From Solea solea (Eukaryota; Chordata; Actinopteri; Pleuronectiformes; Soleidae), in the NCBI RefSeq assembly GCF_958295425.1, contig NC_081146.1, positions 17,183,458-17,247,457 on the forward strand: DNA of 64,000 bases. The letters run 5' to 3'. Position numbers and translations under genes: made by a program. This document shows positions 1-12,400 of the stretch, in pieces. Each line of letters begins with the position of its first letter. Within the stretch, counting starts at the first letter, position 1. Below the pieces are notes generated by a model. That model had not been told where the DNA came from and did no database searches. It saw only the letters and a list, made by a program, of their open reading frames with translations.

Positions 1-3000
1 TCTACAAAAGGCAGTTCAGCAAAACCACAACTCAACTGGGCCAAAGAGTGTGAAAAAAAACCCTTCACTAACACCCCTCCTCTTTCTTCCTGCTTGGAAA
101 AGACCAGATGACAATAATGTGGAGAATGGAGCCCCAGTGAGTGCCGCTGACCCCTCCTCTTCCATTCCTCCACCCCCTGGTCTTTGAAAGGCCTCCACAT
201 GTTTATGGCTCATGCCTGTGGTATGACGATGGATTCTCCATATAAAAGCCAACAGGATCATGGGGTGTTTCAAATATTGCTCTCTGAAGGCAGTTGCTGA
301 CAAAATGACAGCATCCATATTTATTTTGGTCAAAGAGCAGGGGCACTTAGTGGGAAATTAATCAGAGCCCCCCCCCCAACTTCCATCCTCAATAAGGAAT
401 GTACCCAGCACATGGAAGTCTCCAAGACTACTAGTAATGACTTTCTCCTCCAATGGAAGATTTAACACTGCTAAACTGCACAAGAGGCAGAAAATTAAAC
501 CCGAAAGTTTGGTTGGAGACTATCAGTATAAAGCAAGTGTTGATTGCCTGTCCAGACATAAGTCTAGATAATCAATTTTCATCTGGTTATGGCGGTGATA
601 TAAAACATAAGCGTGGAGATGAGGGAGGAAAAAAAACATAATCTATGGCAGAGATTTGCGAATATGGGATCGCTGAAACAGAGCTTGTGTTAATTTGCGA
701 CTGTGACCGCAGCAGTGACCATAACTGCCGTTGGCACTGGGAGGCTGGACTTGGCCAAGTTAGTGACAGGTTGATGTGTCTTTCCTCTTCACCCATACTC
801 TAATTCACGACAGCGCAGTGCAAGGCCTCCAAAAGACTCTGTCAGTTCAGCTTTACAGCTTTCAGAGTTGTGTGTACAACATGGGGAAATCATCAGTTAT
901 ATTTTTCCTCATCACAACCAAATTTGGGCATTATTTATTTCAATAAATGAGCTTGAAAGGCTTGAAAAAGTGGGTGGTGGCGGCGGCAGGGAGGGCTGTC
1001 TCAGTCAAACACCAGCACAGTTGCAATGTCCAGAGCCAGGCCATCCATAGCGTTCAAAGGAGTATCTATGAGACCTTCTCACCAGCTACCGTGTCAGCCC
1101 CTACTGAGCAGCTTTATTAAATGAAGATTAAGCCGTGGGTCCACCAGTCACAACAGGCTGTGATGTGAGGCACACATAATCACTATGGCAAAGAAGTTGC
1201 CAATTAGTGCTCGCATTCTGTCCTGGGAAAATGCTCCGCACTGAGCTCCCGCTGGCGGGAAGAACGGACCTGGATTGTCCATGATATATCCTGGGCCAAA
1301 GATCACCACCCGTCATTTTGCCAGGGCAGAAATCAGAGCCCCACTTGTCATCTGTGCACCAGCTCTCCCATCTAAATATGGTGACTTCCCGTTAAGCACA
1401 CCCGGCAAACATTAATTGGAATAATGAGATAAGTACATGAAGGAACAGAAGTGCAAACCTCTGGCCTCAAATGCTTTGGGAAAAGTTCCGAGTGGTGGCT
1501 CGAGCAGTGCTGTATTGTTGTTTGGCTTGGACAAACTGAACCATGAACTCTTCTGCTGAGACAAGAAGAACATGCTCCATCAATTAGCCTCAAGTTGAAA
1601 GCATGTGTCTATAAAAAAAAAACAAAAAAAACCCTGGCCTGATGCTATGAGGCTTCGTCTGACAAAAACACATCCAGAAATGTGTTTGGATGTTGGGTTT
1701 CCAAGCCAAACACAGGCCAGACTCAGATGTGATCATGCAGAGTGCGTAACTAAAATGCTCAGAAGTGAATAGCATCTTACGCCAGAGCTTAAACCTCTTG
1801 GCCCAGCGAGTATAAACACCAAAATTGTGTGTCACACGCTCATACGCATGCATGCGCCTTGACTGCTCGCTCGTATGCAACTCAACTGCCAGAAATCGGA
1901 ATTGTTTGGTGTGCCGATCGGTATGTGTTACACACAAGGCGGCTGAGCTTCCTCCAGAGTGGATTTGAGGCAATCACATTTGCTCTGTGCATCTTTTTAC
2001 AGGAGTGGAGACTTTGCAGCAGATGGTTCGCAGACGTTGAGGACCAGGAGGTCCACAGCACTGTAGCTTCACCGCAGAACCAGACTGGCTTCAGACAGAA
2101 CCTGGCAAAAATCCCTCCAGTCAACCAAATCCTTCTGAGATATGGTTGTTTTGGCATTGTTCTATGTTCACTTTGGTCCCTTGCAAAGGACTGTAGGTGC
2201 TTTTGGAGTAGATTAAACAAATCGCAGCCTCTCGGTCACATCCAGTGGCCTTGTGTAAATACAGAGAACTTTTGGAGCCTATAGAGTTCACACTGTGAAA
2301 GAGGGATGAGGTGGTAAACAGAGTTTAGGTGGAGATATCCACAGAAACTTTAAATGTGTTGATCCAAAGTATTAAATTGATGGCGGTGTGAATGAATGTG
2401 TGGTGTGGTGACTAGTGGAGGCAGTTATCACAGTTACAGTATAAACATACGTTGCATACAGAAGTTACTACAGACGGTATTAGTGGTGGCTGGATCCGAG
2501 CACTCAGATGACTGATGGGATGGAAGGCTTGGCTTCAGATGAGCCCTACAGCAAAAAGGGTTTCTGTAGTTACACACAGAATTACACATGGATACTAATA
2601 CTCCCACAAAGGCCTCAAGCTCCCCAAGTACAGGTATATAATGTAACGGTCAAAGATTATCACTGAATAATACTTCTCTTGGCACTCTTCGCTTTACTTC
2701 TTTTTTCCATGTGGTCTTAAGAGTAAGTGTGAGTCTACATGGGCTCATAGAAGCATTTTGATTGGAAATTGAGCTGCATTGTTCTGGAAAACAGGATCTT
2801 AAATATGTTTCTATTATCAGTTCCAAAATTTGCCAAGCTATTAAGTTTTTATAACCCATAACTCCATATTGTAAAACTTCTGTTCTTGGTTGGGTTTATT
2901 TGGGGCCTGGCTGACTCCTCAGCAGTAAAGACCCCTTTAAAGACTAAATCTACCTACAAATCAAGCAGGCAGCACTGCACAAAGATCTCTCCTCCTGCCC

Positions 3001-6000
3001 GCTACTGTGAAGACTTTGGTGCCACCAGAGAATCTGAAAGCCGATTTGTAAAACTGTCGGAAATTAGCCTGCGTCGCAATGAAACACTTGTGTTGGACTT
3101 TACTCCCTCCTTCAAGCCCAAATCAGGGATCACAACAAGAGAGTGAGTTTCAAGGGCTTTAGCAGTTTAAGTTGTTCATACAACATCTGATGTCACTGAC
3201 ATGGCAGAGGCAGCTGTTGTTCGAGGATTATAGTAGAGTGGGTGAGCAAGAAAGTAAGAAACACTGGAAAAATAAACAGACAGATTGACAGCGAGTGCGA
3301 GGGGAGGGGCTGACTTAAACATGTTGCACACGTCTGTCTGTAAACCAGTGAATCTGATGACAGGGGCTGCTGGAGAATCTCTGAAGGGAATAACTTAATG
3401 GCATCAATATGGAACGGGCGAGCAGTGCAGTGTTATCACTCACCTTTCCTCTCCTCCCATCAGCTCACAAGACAGAGAAAGGGGGAACCCAGTCTGTCAA
3501 ATCTGATAGGGCCAAAGCGGCTATTAATAAAGTCTCTTTTTTTAATGGCCTGCTCAGAGCATCACTCCAGGGAACAGGCTGATAGAAGAGTATTTTATCA
3601 TTTCCAGGGCACAGTGCACACACTCGGGCCAAGCAGCCACGAGACAAGACATAATTATTCCTCTGGAGATCATCTAGTTTCCATTCAAGTATTATTCGAA
3701 AAGGATTTGTGAAATCCATCCAACATGTTTTTCAAATAATTACTGGCGCAGGCTTTGTTTAATTTCATTGTCAAAAACCCATAAGTGGGACAAACTGTTC
3801 AATGTGGCCTCAGATGCTCTGAAACAGGCCTTGTGTGATATCTGTTCATTCTTCCTGCACTGTCCATTTTTTTTTTTATTTGGAGCATTGCAACAATCCT
3901 CTGGGGGAAATATTCAATGAATCACAGCTGGTGGAGACACATCAAATTGCAGTTTCATTTGTTTGACAAACTTTAATGGAGTAACAGAGTGCTTCTATCT
4001 ATCTATCTATCTATCTATCTACCTAGATCTTTGCATACACACAAGGAAATTAAGACCTTTTGTGTTGCACTTGTTTGCCTCAGATTAGCCGGCAGACGAG
4101 GCTCTGTCAATGACATCCAGCGTAATTTGAATTTGTACACAGTGAATGTAGAAATGCGAGCCAGGGTGATGAGATAAGCGTTGCCATATATAATGTACAC
4201 CTACATGCTGCTTCCTCTTATTTCCTGTCTCCATTTAATCCACAGCATCTTTACAGTCTGCAGTTATATAATCCCATGCTCATCCTCAACATTGGTGTCT
4301 GGTGTCCAAGGAAAAGCGCTGATAAAAAATGTCTGTTTTTAGACAGTCTTGAATTGCAAGTCCTAATCACAAGCATTTAACAATACTGTAAGAAGTATTA
4401 CGATCCGAGTGTACAAACCATGCATTGAGAGTCAGTTTTCTAAATTCTATTTAAAGATGAAATTGAACATGTTTGCAAAGTCCTTTGAAATTCAAAAGGT
4501 TACCTAGCAATGTATTTCATAATTAAGTCATTTTGTAGGCCGCTCTTGATCTTAATCCCCCGGCGGACGCCTCTTCCTGATCACCCGTATTTTACAGGGT
4601 GGCCTCTCCTTCCATTAGACTGTGCTTTATTATCACTCACAGCGAGTGATTATTTTTACAATGTCAGTCGGTTGAGTCAGTCGATGTGACGCCACTGGAT
4701 CTGTGGAGTGTTTCACCTCTCCTGTGACTTCAGGGGCTTACACTTTTAAATTGTATTTATTTGAACTGAAGAGGGTTGCATTTCACTGGCTCTTGCCAAG
4801 TGGGGATTTTGCACTAGCGGTCGAGCGCGAGGTGTGTGTGGGGGTCATTAACAACACATGCCTATGTCTGAAAATTATCTTTTTAAACAGGCCACCACAG
4901 TCCTTGGTGAGCCCGCAGAGTCCTGACATGCAGGCACAGAGCCACAGCTTTTAACCACACAACTGAGCCTGGATCTTCCACAGTGTAACATAACAGTGGA
5001 TCTGTGCTGACATGTTTACAATGATCACAGCAAAAGGTAACAGCAGCTTCAAGTAAGATGGACATTGCTGTCAGTTACTGAAGAACAGGAGAAAAGTGTC
5101 TCAGCTATACACAACGACTTCCCACCGGTGACTTCATGCTTGAGATAATTGACTGCTGTAACCATGCGCAACAATGCCAAATTTTAATTAAAGAAGGTCA
5201 TAAAGTTTCTTGGAAAAGGTCAAGCAGACACGGCAAAGTCATGAAGAGGTATGAGGGGGGGGAGGGGGCTTTTTCCCTGAGAAATGAGACAGGGATTTAG
5301 GAACTAAATGTGCCATGGAATCACAGTTTCCAACCCAGAGAACAGGGAATGCCTTGGTAGAGCTGAAAAGGGAGAAACCATCAGGATTCATTTCATTTTA
5401 AGTTGATTTACTCTTTCACCACTTCACTAGATGATCCTACAATTCAACAATCCATGCTAAAATGGAGACAAATCCTCAAGGACGATATTTTCCTCTTTCG
5501 TTATACTATGTTGTTCTTTTATTGACAGCCTGAATGACATCTGCCACTGTAATGACTTCCTTATTTGGTGAATTCAATCCAAAGTTTACGAGAGACTAAA
5601 AGTACATTAAGGGGGAAAAAAATATTTATTTTAAAAGCACTTCTCACTGAGGACATCACCTCAAATGGTGTGCTTGGACCATCTGAGAGAAATAATCAAC
5701 TTCTCGGGTAAAGAAATATATATTTCCGTCAGCTGTATGCACACACAGAGAAATTCCAGATTTGACTTTTCATTTAATGGCCTGACGTACATGCTGTGTG
5801 CACCGCAAATATCTGTCAAGTTGATGGGAGGAAACAGAGACGGCCATTGAGGAAACCTGCAGCTCTTACTTTGAAGAATTCCACTGAGGAGAGCAAGAAA
5901 GATGGGAGGGAGTGGGGAAAATATATCCTCAGAAAAAGAGCAGGCTTAAACAAAGCTGCCATGGAAAAATACTGATATTTGAATGCATGGAAATGCCACT

Positions 6001-6230
6001 GTGCACCTCAAAAACATAGACGATGAAAAAACAAGACAGAGTTGCACGGCACTGGGGTTACATGAAACAGGTGGAACTGAGAAGGGGGAAGAGTTCTCCT
6101 GCGGGACAAGTGGGCTGTTTTCTTTAATATGCACCCGAGAAGTGCAACCTTTAAAGTGAACACGGATGGAGCTGTGAGTGACAGACTGAACATCTCCGTT
6201 AACCAACATATGGCAGTTTAACACCCTTAC
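1..6230. other. rspo2 last intron (partial)
   Basis: Follows the GTAAGG donor at 6230. No exon-5-like sequence (basic tail with an AQEQ-type ending) was recognised on the minus strand, so the intron is at least 6.2 kb. It contains a TCTA microsatellite at 3994-4021, a T-run near 3869 and a G-rich patch at 5255-5270. The rest is unique-looking intronic sequence. Confidence 0.8.
3994..4021. repeat. (TCTA)7 microsatellite
   Basis: Seven nearly perfect tetranucleotide units inside the rspo2 last intron. Confidence 0.95.
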
Positions 6231-6419
6231 CTCTCCTGCAGTGCCTCATGGCCATTTTGCACATCCTGGACTCAGCGATGGTGGGACAGGGTATTGTGTC
6301 TTTGGGTGGTTTCTTTACAATGTGCCGCGTCCGGGTCTCCAGACCCCACTTGTAGCCACAGGTTTTGTTTCTCCTGGTGCAGGCTCCCCACTCGCTCCAC
6401 TGGCCCACCTCACAGCCTT
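6231..6419 (-). CDS. rspo2: rspo2 coding exon 4 (thrombospondin type-1 repeat)
   Basis: 189 nt. The acceptor CTCTGCAG ends at 6420 and the donor GTAAGG starts at 6230. It encodes [14 protein letters not shown] and on to MRHCRR, a TSP1 repeat. WSEW (152-155) is the WxxW C-mannosylation pattern and the basic face binds heparan sulfate in the family. The next codon is split (G + 2 nt) and should be completed by the unseen final exon. Reading through the donor gives only ten more residues (the first Gly) before a stop. Confidence 0.95.
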
Positions 6420-9400
6420 CTGCAGAGACACAAAGGAGTAGAGATGCAGTAAAACCACAGACATCCAAAGACTATTGTTTGGTCTCAGCTGAACTGCCTG
6501 CTTTTAGATCCAAAATAAGTGCACAACTATGTACATGTAGAAGTATATGTATGTGTAACAATAATACTGTACATCATGATAAAAATGTTCTTCAATATAA
6601 ATATAACAAAGGTGATACATAACTATACGGTTTCATGTTTTGTAAATGTCTCTGTTGTTTTGCGTACCTCCACACTCCATAGTGTCGTCCAGCGGAGCAT
6701 AGCCCTCAGGGCACTTGTCAAAGCAGCGCCCTTTGTGTAGGTAGAAATCTGACTTGCACTTGGTGCAGAAGTCTTTACTGAAGCAGGACTCACAGTTCTC
6801 TATCCTGCACCCTGGAGGAAGGAGAGAAAGAGGAGATTCGTCAGGATCTGAGCAAACTTCTCATCTGGAGTTGATCGAGTGCTAAGGGGTTTGGGGAAGG
6901 GGGTTCTTGAAAGGATTATACCGTCTCTCCCGCAGAAAAAAAAAAAAAAAAAAGAACAACCCAACGATGCCCTGTGAATCATTTTTCCCAGAGGCTTAAG
7001 TATATTTTACAAAACTTGTTTTGCCTGACAGATTTTTTTTTTTAAAGCCTTTCCATTCTTGTCTGGAGTGAGCGAATCAGCAGTGTGACATGACAAAAAC
7101 AGAGATGGTGAGGGATTGTGTCACGGCGACATGTAACCGTCACATGTTTTGAACTAGTGGCATACTGCAACAGGAAGAATACATCTCATTAGAGCTGAAT
7201 AGAGTCCCTAATACGCTGTTTTATTACGCCACACCGGTCCAATCTGTGTCTGTTTCCATTACAGGATTACTTTAGTGGGAAGGCAGGTTTTCATTAAAGT
7301 GTGAATGATGGCTGATGATCACAAAGTTGGCCATCTGTGTGGATGCTTTCAGTTTTGGCTACAATATAAAAGAGGGAAGGTGGGTTTGGAAGGGGGAGGC
7401 ATGGGGGGGGTGGGGGGAGCGGTGGCGGCGGTGGGGGACAACAACATATTTGCGGTGCCGTGCCAAACAAATGCTGATGCATTTAGTCAGCAAACACAAC
7501 AGCACTCTTATCCTCCCACGCCACGCCCTGCCGCTGCGCAAGACACAGACACACAGTGCCGCGCGAGCAAAGAAAGGCCCAGCAATGTGTCATCAAGCTC
7601 TTACTCTGCAAATAGCAAGTCAGAGAGGGCCAAATTACAACAGCCACACCAACCGGGGCGACACACAGGCCCACATGATTAGAAGGAGCCTCCTAGCGCT
7701 GTCTGATTTATAACGCTCCTCAGAAGCTCTATGTGGCCTGGTTGGCCAATCGGCTCCCAGTGTTGGGGAACCACGACCTATAGCCTGCAGCCGCTATCTG
7801 TGCCTAAAGGGGTCTTCCCAGGTAGAGTGTCATCTGCTTGTCTGATCGTGTTCTGCATGGGGACACAAACCAGGCATTAAGGCGTGTGCATTTCTTGACA
7901 CGTGAACCTGGGTTACTGTGATTTTCCACATGTAAGTGCAGCGGAGGCTGAGGCTGCTCTTTTATCTGTGACCCTTGCAAGGCCTGAGGAAGGGAAGGTT
8001 CTCACAATCACACCCCTTAATTACACCATCTTCAGCTAACCATCAGGCCTCCTCCTTGACATTCCTACAAAACGAGGGGGTCCCTCCCCGCTTCACTTTG
8101 AACCCAAAAGTATGGCCTCTGCCCACTCACTCTGGTCTCACGCTTTCCCGACCAGTCTAAACAAACCATTGACAAACACCCACATACCAATCAGATATGG
8201 CTGAGGACTGGATCTGCAGTGAGGCTGTAAGTCCACATTCTGAAATTATGATTCTGCTCATACATCACTAATCTCCTCAATGAAATGCTGGGGGTTTTTT
8301 CCACATCATTTTTATGTGTTAACTCAATCATCTGATAGTTTTTTTTTATCTTATCTGTGTATTTATTTTTGCCCTGTGGCTCCATTTTTATCTTGCATCT
8401 GTTGCAACATATGTCTTGGATCTGTGGGGTTATGAAGTGCTGCGGAGATTTTGGAGTGGAATGCGTGAGTCTGAGGGAGGTATAAATACATTTCCTTTAG
8501 CTTTCGGTCTCTTATCCACTTCCTTCTGCATGAAACCAAATTAGTCAGGCTTGGGTGTGATATAAGACAATCCCAATATGGGGAGCAGGCTAATAAATCA
8601 CAAAGCTAATTGGAAAGAACAAAGCAGTCTTTTAGTTTTCACACTTCCCAGGCTTGTCATCACCTGTGGGACTTTAAGCTCCCAAACACAAAAATAAAAG
8701 TGCAGAGGGGGGGTGAGAACATCTGGCAGTACTCTTAAGGACTGAGGCTGTTGTGCAATCCTCAGTTATTGACAGTAAATACAACCAACGCAGATGTGTG
8801 AAATACTGTATATTTGCAGCAGCAGCAGCAGTAGCACATGTCGGGGCTTTTGATTTAAGCATTAGTCTTGCTTGCAGTTTCAGACGCAGCTGCAGAACTG
8901 CTTTTCTAAATAAAAGATAAGTAATAATGTCTCTCTGAGAGATGGATGAGGTGGATGACACATGCATGCGGCTCCATGGGATTTAAAATGCAGGGAGGGG
9001 GCGCTTAAGGGCGAGGGGTCATCAGAGAACGAGGTGGGTCGGAAGCGATAACTATGGCAGACATTCATACCTCTGTCCAGCTATCAGGCAAAAGGCTATC
9101 TGGGACATTGGAGGCTATCTGTGACACAGAAGAAGCTCCCACACTAAAAACTGGACATTCTGCAAAGCCAACAGTTGGGCAGCTTGTCCAGCAGCTCCAG
9201 AAACAGACGCGGGGCAGTGGGTTCTTTCTCCCTGTAGGATTAACCTCTGGACCACCTTTAAAGTCTTCATCTAGGTGCCTTGGGAAGACTAATGAGAAAT
9301 AATGAGATCATCAGATTCCACTGAAAGCCCAGTGTTCCTGCGACTTAAACGCATTATCATCATTATCTCCCAGCCTGGTTCTGGCTGTGATGTGTTATAT

Positions 9401-12400
9401 TATGAACAGACAAGGTTCATAATATGGTTCGCTAAAAAAGCACACACAGTAGAAAGCCGTAATTTTGTACTTGTCGTATGGTATGGTATGGTATGGTATT
9501 GTATTGTATTGTTTCTTATATGCTAAATGAACACCCCAGGAGGACCGGCACATTCACACCTAAAATAAATTGTTTCAGAATCCTTCAAACCATTATGTCA
9601 TCACTGGGTTTGTCAATGTAAGCTGCAGATGAGAGGAAGAAGGAAGCACAGCATATCAGGGAAAATGGCAAAGAACATGCAGTGGTAAGAAGAGACTAAA
9701 TGTTTGATGGTAATTTGGACATCTCCTGAAATCCAGCGACATCTCAGAGTAAACTGTGATCTGCCATGTTGCTAACTTCTACTCGCACTGTGCATTGAGT
9801 AAGATCCACCGTTGATGAAGTTGGGCAGTGGAACTTTGGTTCTGCTTCAAGGTTCTGAATGAAAGTAAAGCTCTTACGGGAACCGTGTACTTGTTAGAGT
9901 GAAAACTAAGAGTGTTAGCTAATGATCAAGCCAATCCTTCAGGTGTGGTCTTGACAGATAGCCCCACGATGTTATCACGGACATTCATAGCCCTTATGTC
10001 AGCTCCGGTCAACTGCTGTTCCTCCACAGGCTGATTTTCCTTTTATCAACATGAATATCGATTGTGTAAAGAAAAGTCTGCTAAATGACTTTCAAAGTTC
10101 ATGAAATGCTCATGTTCCAGACAGGGGCTTTTACTTGAGTTGAGCTAGAGGAGAGTTGTCAGACAACTCATCAATTTACCGTGCGAGTCTCTTTCAGAAA
10201 GCTAAACAGACTTGATGTTGCGCAGCAGGAGTGTCCATGTCGTAAAAGGCCTGGCAGTGTGAGGGGGGAAAACAATCCCCTTTTTCCATCCTTTGCCTCC
10301 AAGCGGAGTCAAACAGCTCTGACCTACTCTCCTAGGCCCTGACTTTGGCTGTCATGGAAGCTTTGGCTTGCTCACTGCCACCCAGCCATGTCATGTGAAG
10401 CTACGGATGGTAGGAGTTTGTGGCAAAGGCCAGAGCTGCCATGTTCTTCCGAACTGTTTTTTCCACATGGGCGCTTTTCCACCCGCTGGTGTAAAAGCCA
10501 GGTGAAGCAAAGGTGGTGTTCCCATCAATCAGCACCTTCTTCACAAAGACCAGGGATGACAGATGTGTCAGCGGTCCTCCAAGCCTCTTCAACTCCAAGG
10601 AACACAATCCACGATGTACCTGGATCTGCTCACGCTCAGCCAGCTCCAGTATACACACAGACAGATCAAACACAGACAGCTCTTCCTCTCACACTACACT
10701 TTGCACAATTATGCACTGTTTTGGGGAAAACTGATTCAACTCGGCATCTGGCTGCATTGTCGTGGGAGCAGGGCTTGGTTTGGTGGGTCCATTGTATTGT
10801 CTGGCAAATCTGAAAGTGCGGTTACTAAAGCTGTGATGATTAAATGTCCCTTGGTAAATCTCAAAGGCCAAAAGCAACTGGTCTTTTTGTTGGTTAGACT
10901 GTGCAATGGAAATACCCACAAGCTCAGAATTAGAGCAAGAAACAGAGAGCTTGAATGGGAGATGTGGAGGGGCAGCGAGAGAGAGAGCGAGAGAGAGGGA
11001 GGGAGAGAGAGAGAACGGCCAACTGAAGGTTGCAGAACTCATTGGTTATTTTACACAGACTTGGTACACATTTGGCAGAGTCCCATGATTTAAGGCTCTT
11101 ATCCACCTCCAGCTTTACATGTTTCCATGATGTGTTTTAAAACTCGAATGAACCAGGAAAAGATTCACACAATCCCCTTCAACTTACAGCCTTAATGTGA
11201 TGCGACAACGGGGTTTGGTAACAGATTTACTCAGTCTGTGAAATGGAGTAAAAATAAAATAACAATAAACTTTTCTTTTTCTTTTTTTTTTTACATAAAA
11301 TTACCTCACAGAGAAGAATCACTGGTGACACATGACACTGGCACTGACTAAGCTGTTATATTTAAACCATGCTTCCAGGATATTGGCAATCTCAGGACTT
11401 GTCCATTGGTTGCTGGTTGGCAGCAAACACATGTGTTTTTTTTTTTTTTATGTGTTGTCAAGCCGCTGCAGAGGGTAAAGGCAACTCAGTTGGTGGCTAA
11501 ATAATGTGTATACTGCAGGGGGGGGGAAGCTCTGAATGTGGCCTTGCTCACACACTGACCCTCTCCATACTCTCTCACATGAAAGACAGCTTTGATAGTC
11601 GCCTCTCAGCTTGTAACTCTCTCAGCCAGAGAGTTTGCCAGTGATGCAAAAGGACAGAATATGCTTTGGCTTGAGAATGTATGTAAAAAAAACATCAAGT
11701 ATTATGAAATGTGACTGAGGCAACAGCATGACTGCACCGCATTCACACATATTTCAGTGTGCATAACGCAATATGCTGTGTGGCTCTTGCAGCAAATCTT
11801 CCCTGCAGCGCCGCGGGTTAACACCCACAGACACCGGTGCGGGGCCTCTTCTGGGTGGCTGATAAGAAAGTCGAGGATAACACTGAAGTTGCAGCATATG
11901 GTTTATGGCCATATCATAATTTATGCCCAGGGCTGTCCAATTGGAACATAATGCATGGATGTACAGGAAGGTATTATGTTTGTTTCTCTAAATGTGGTGT
12001 TGCTTCCTGTAACACACACATACCCAACCCTCAAGAGTGAACCTTACATTTCACCCCCATCCTGTTAAAGTTAAGTGTGCTGTATGTATGTTGAAGGAAG
12101 AAGAAGGAAGTGGGGAAAATATCTAATTGCAATTTTTAGAGATTTGACTTGCAGTGTTATTATTTTAGCTCAATAACCACTACGCTATAAACTGAAAACA
12201 TGATAGCGCAGTAACACAAGATACCATTAACATATGAACTATTCATGCAAGTATGAGAACACGTTTGTATTACACATTTTTAAATTGGCATAGAGCATAG
12301 AACAATGAAAATACAACAATTAAACTATGTATTTGTGATTTGCTAATTGTGTTGTTTTAAATTGCAATTTTGAAGGGACCGACCTTTGAGATGTTATTAA

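Noticed and set aside
2650..2740. Lys/Arg-rich minus-strand frame as the missing rspo2 exon 5
   Set aside because: The basic run (KKEVKRRVPREV) is superficially like an R-spondin tail, but there is no suitable acceptor in phase, and the expected AQEQ-type ending is absent.
6241..6441. ORF antisense to the TSP1 exon
   Set aside because: Shadow of the rspo2 exon.
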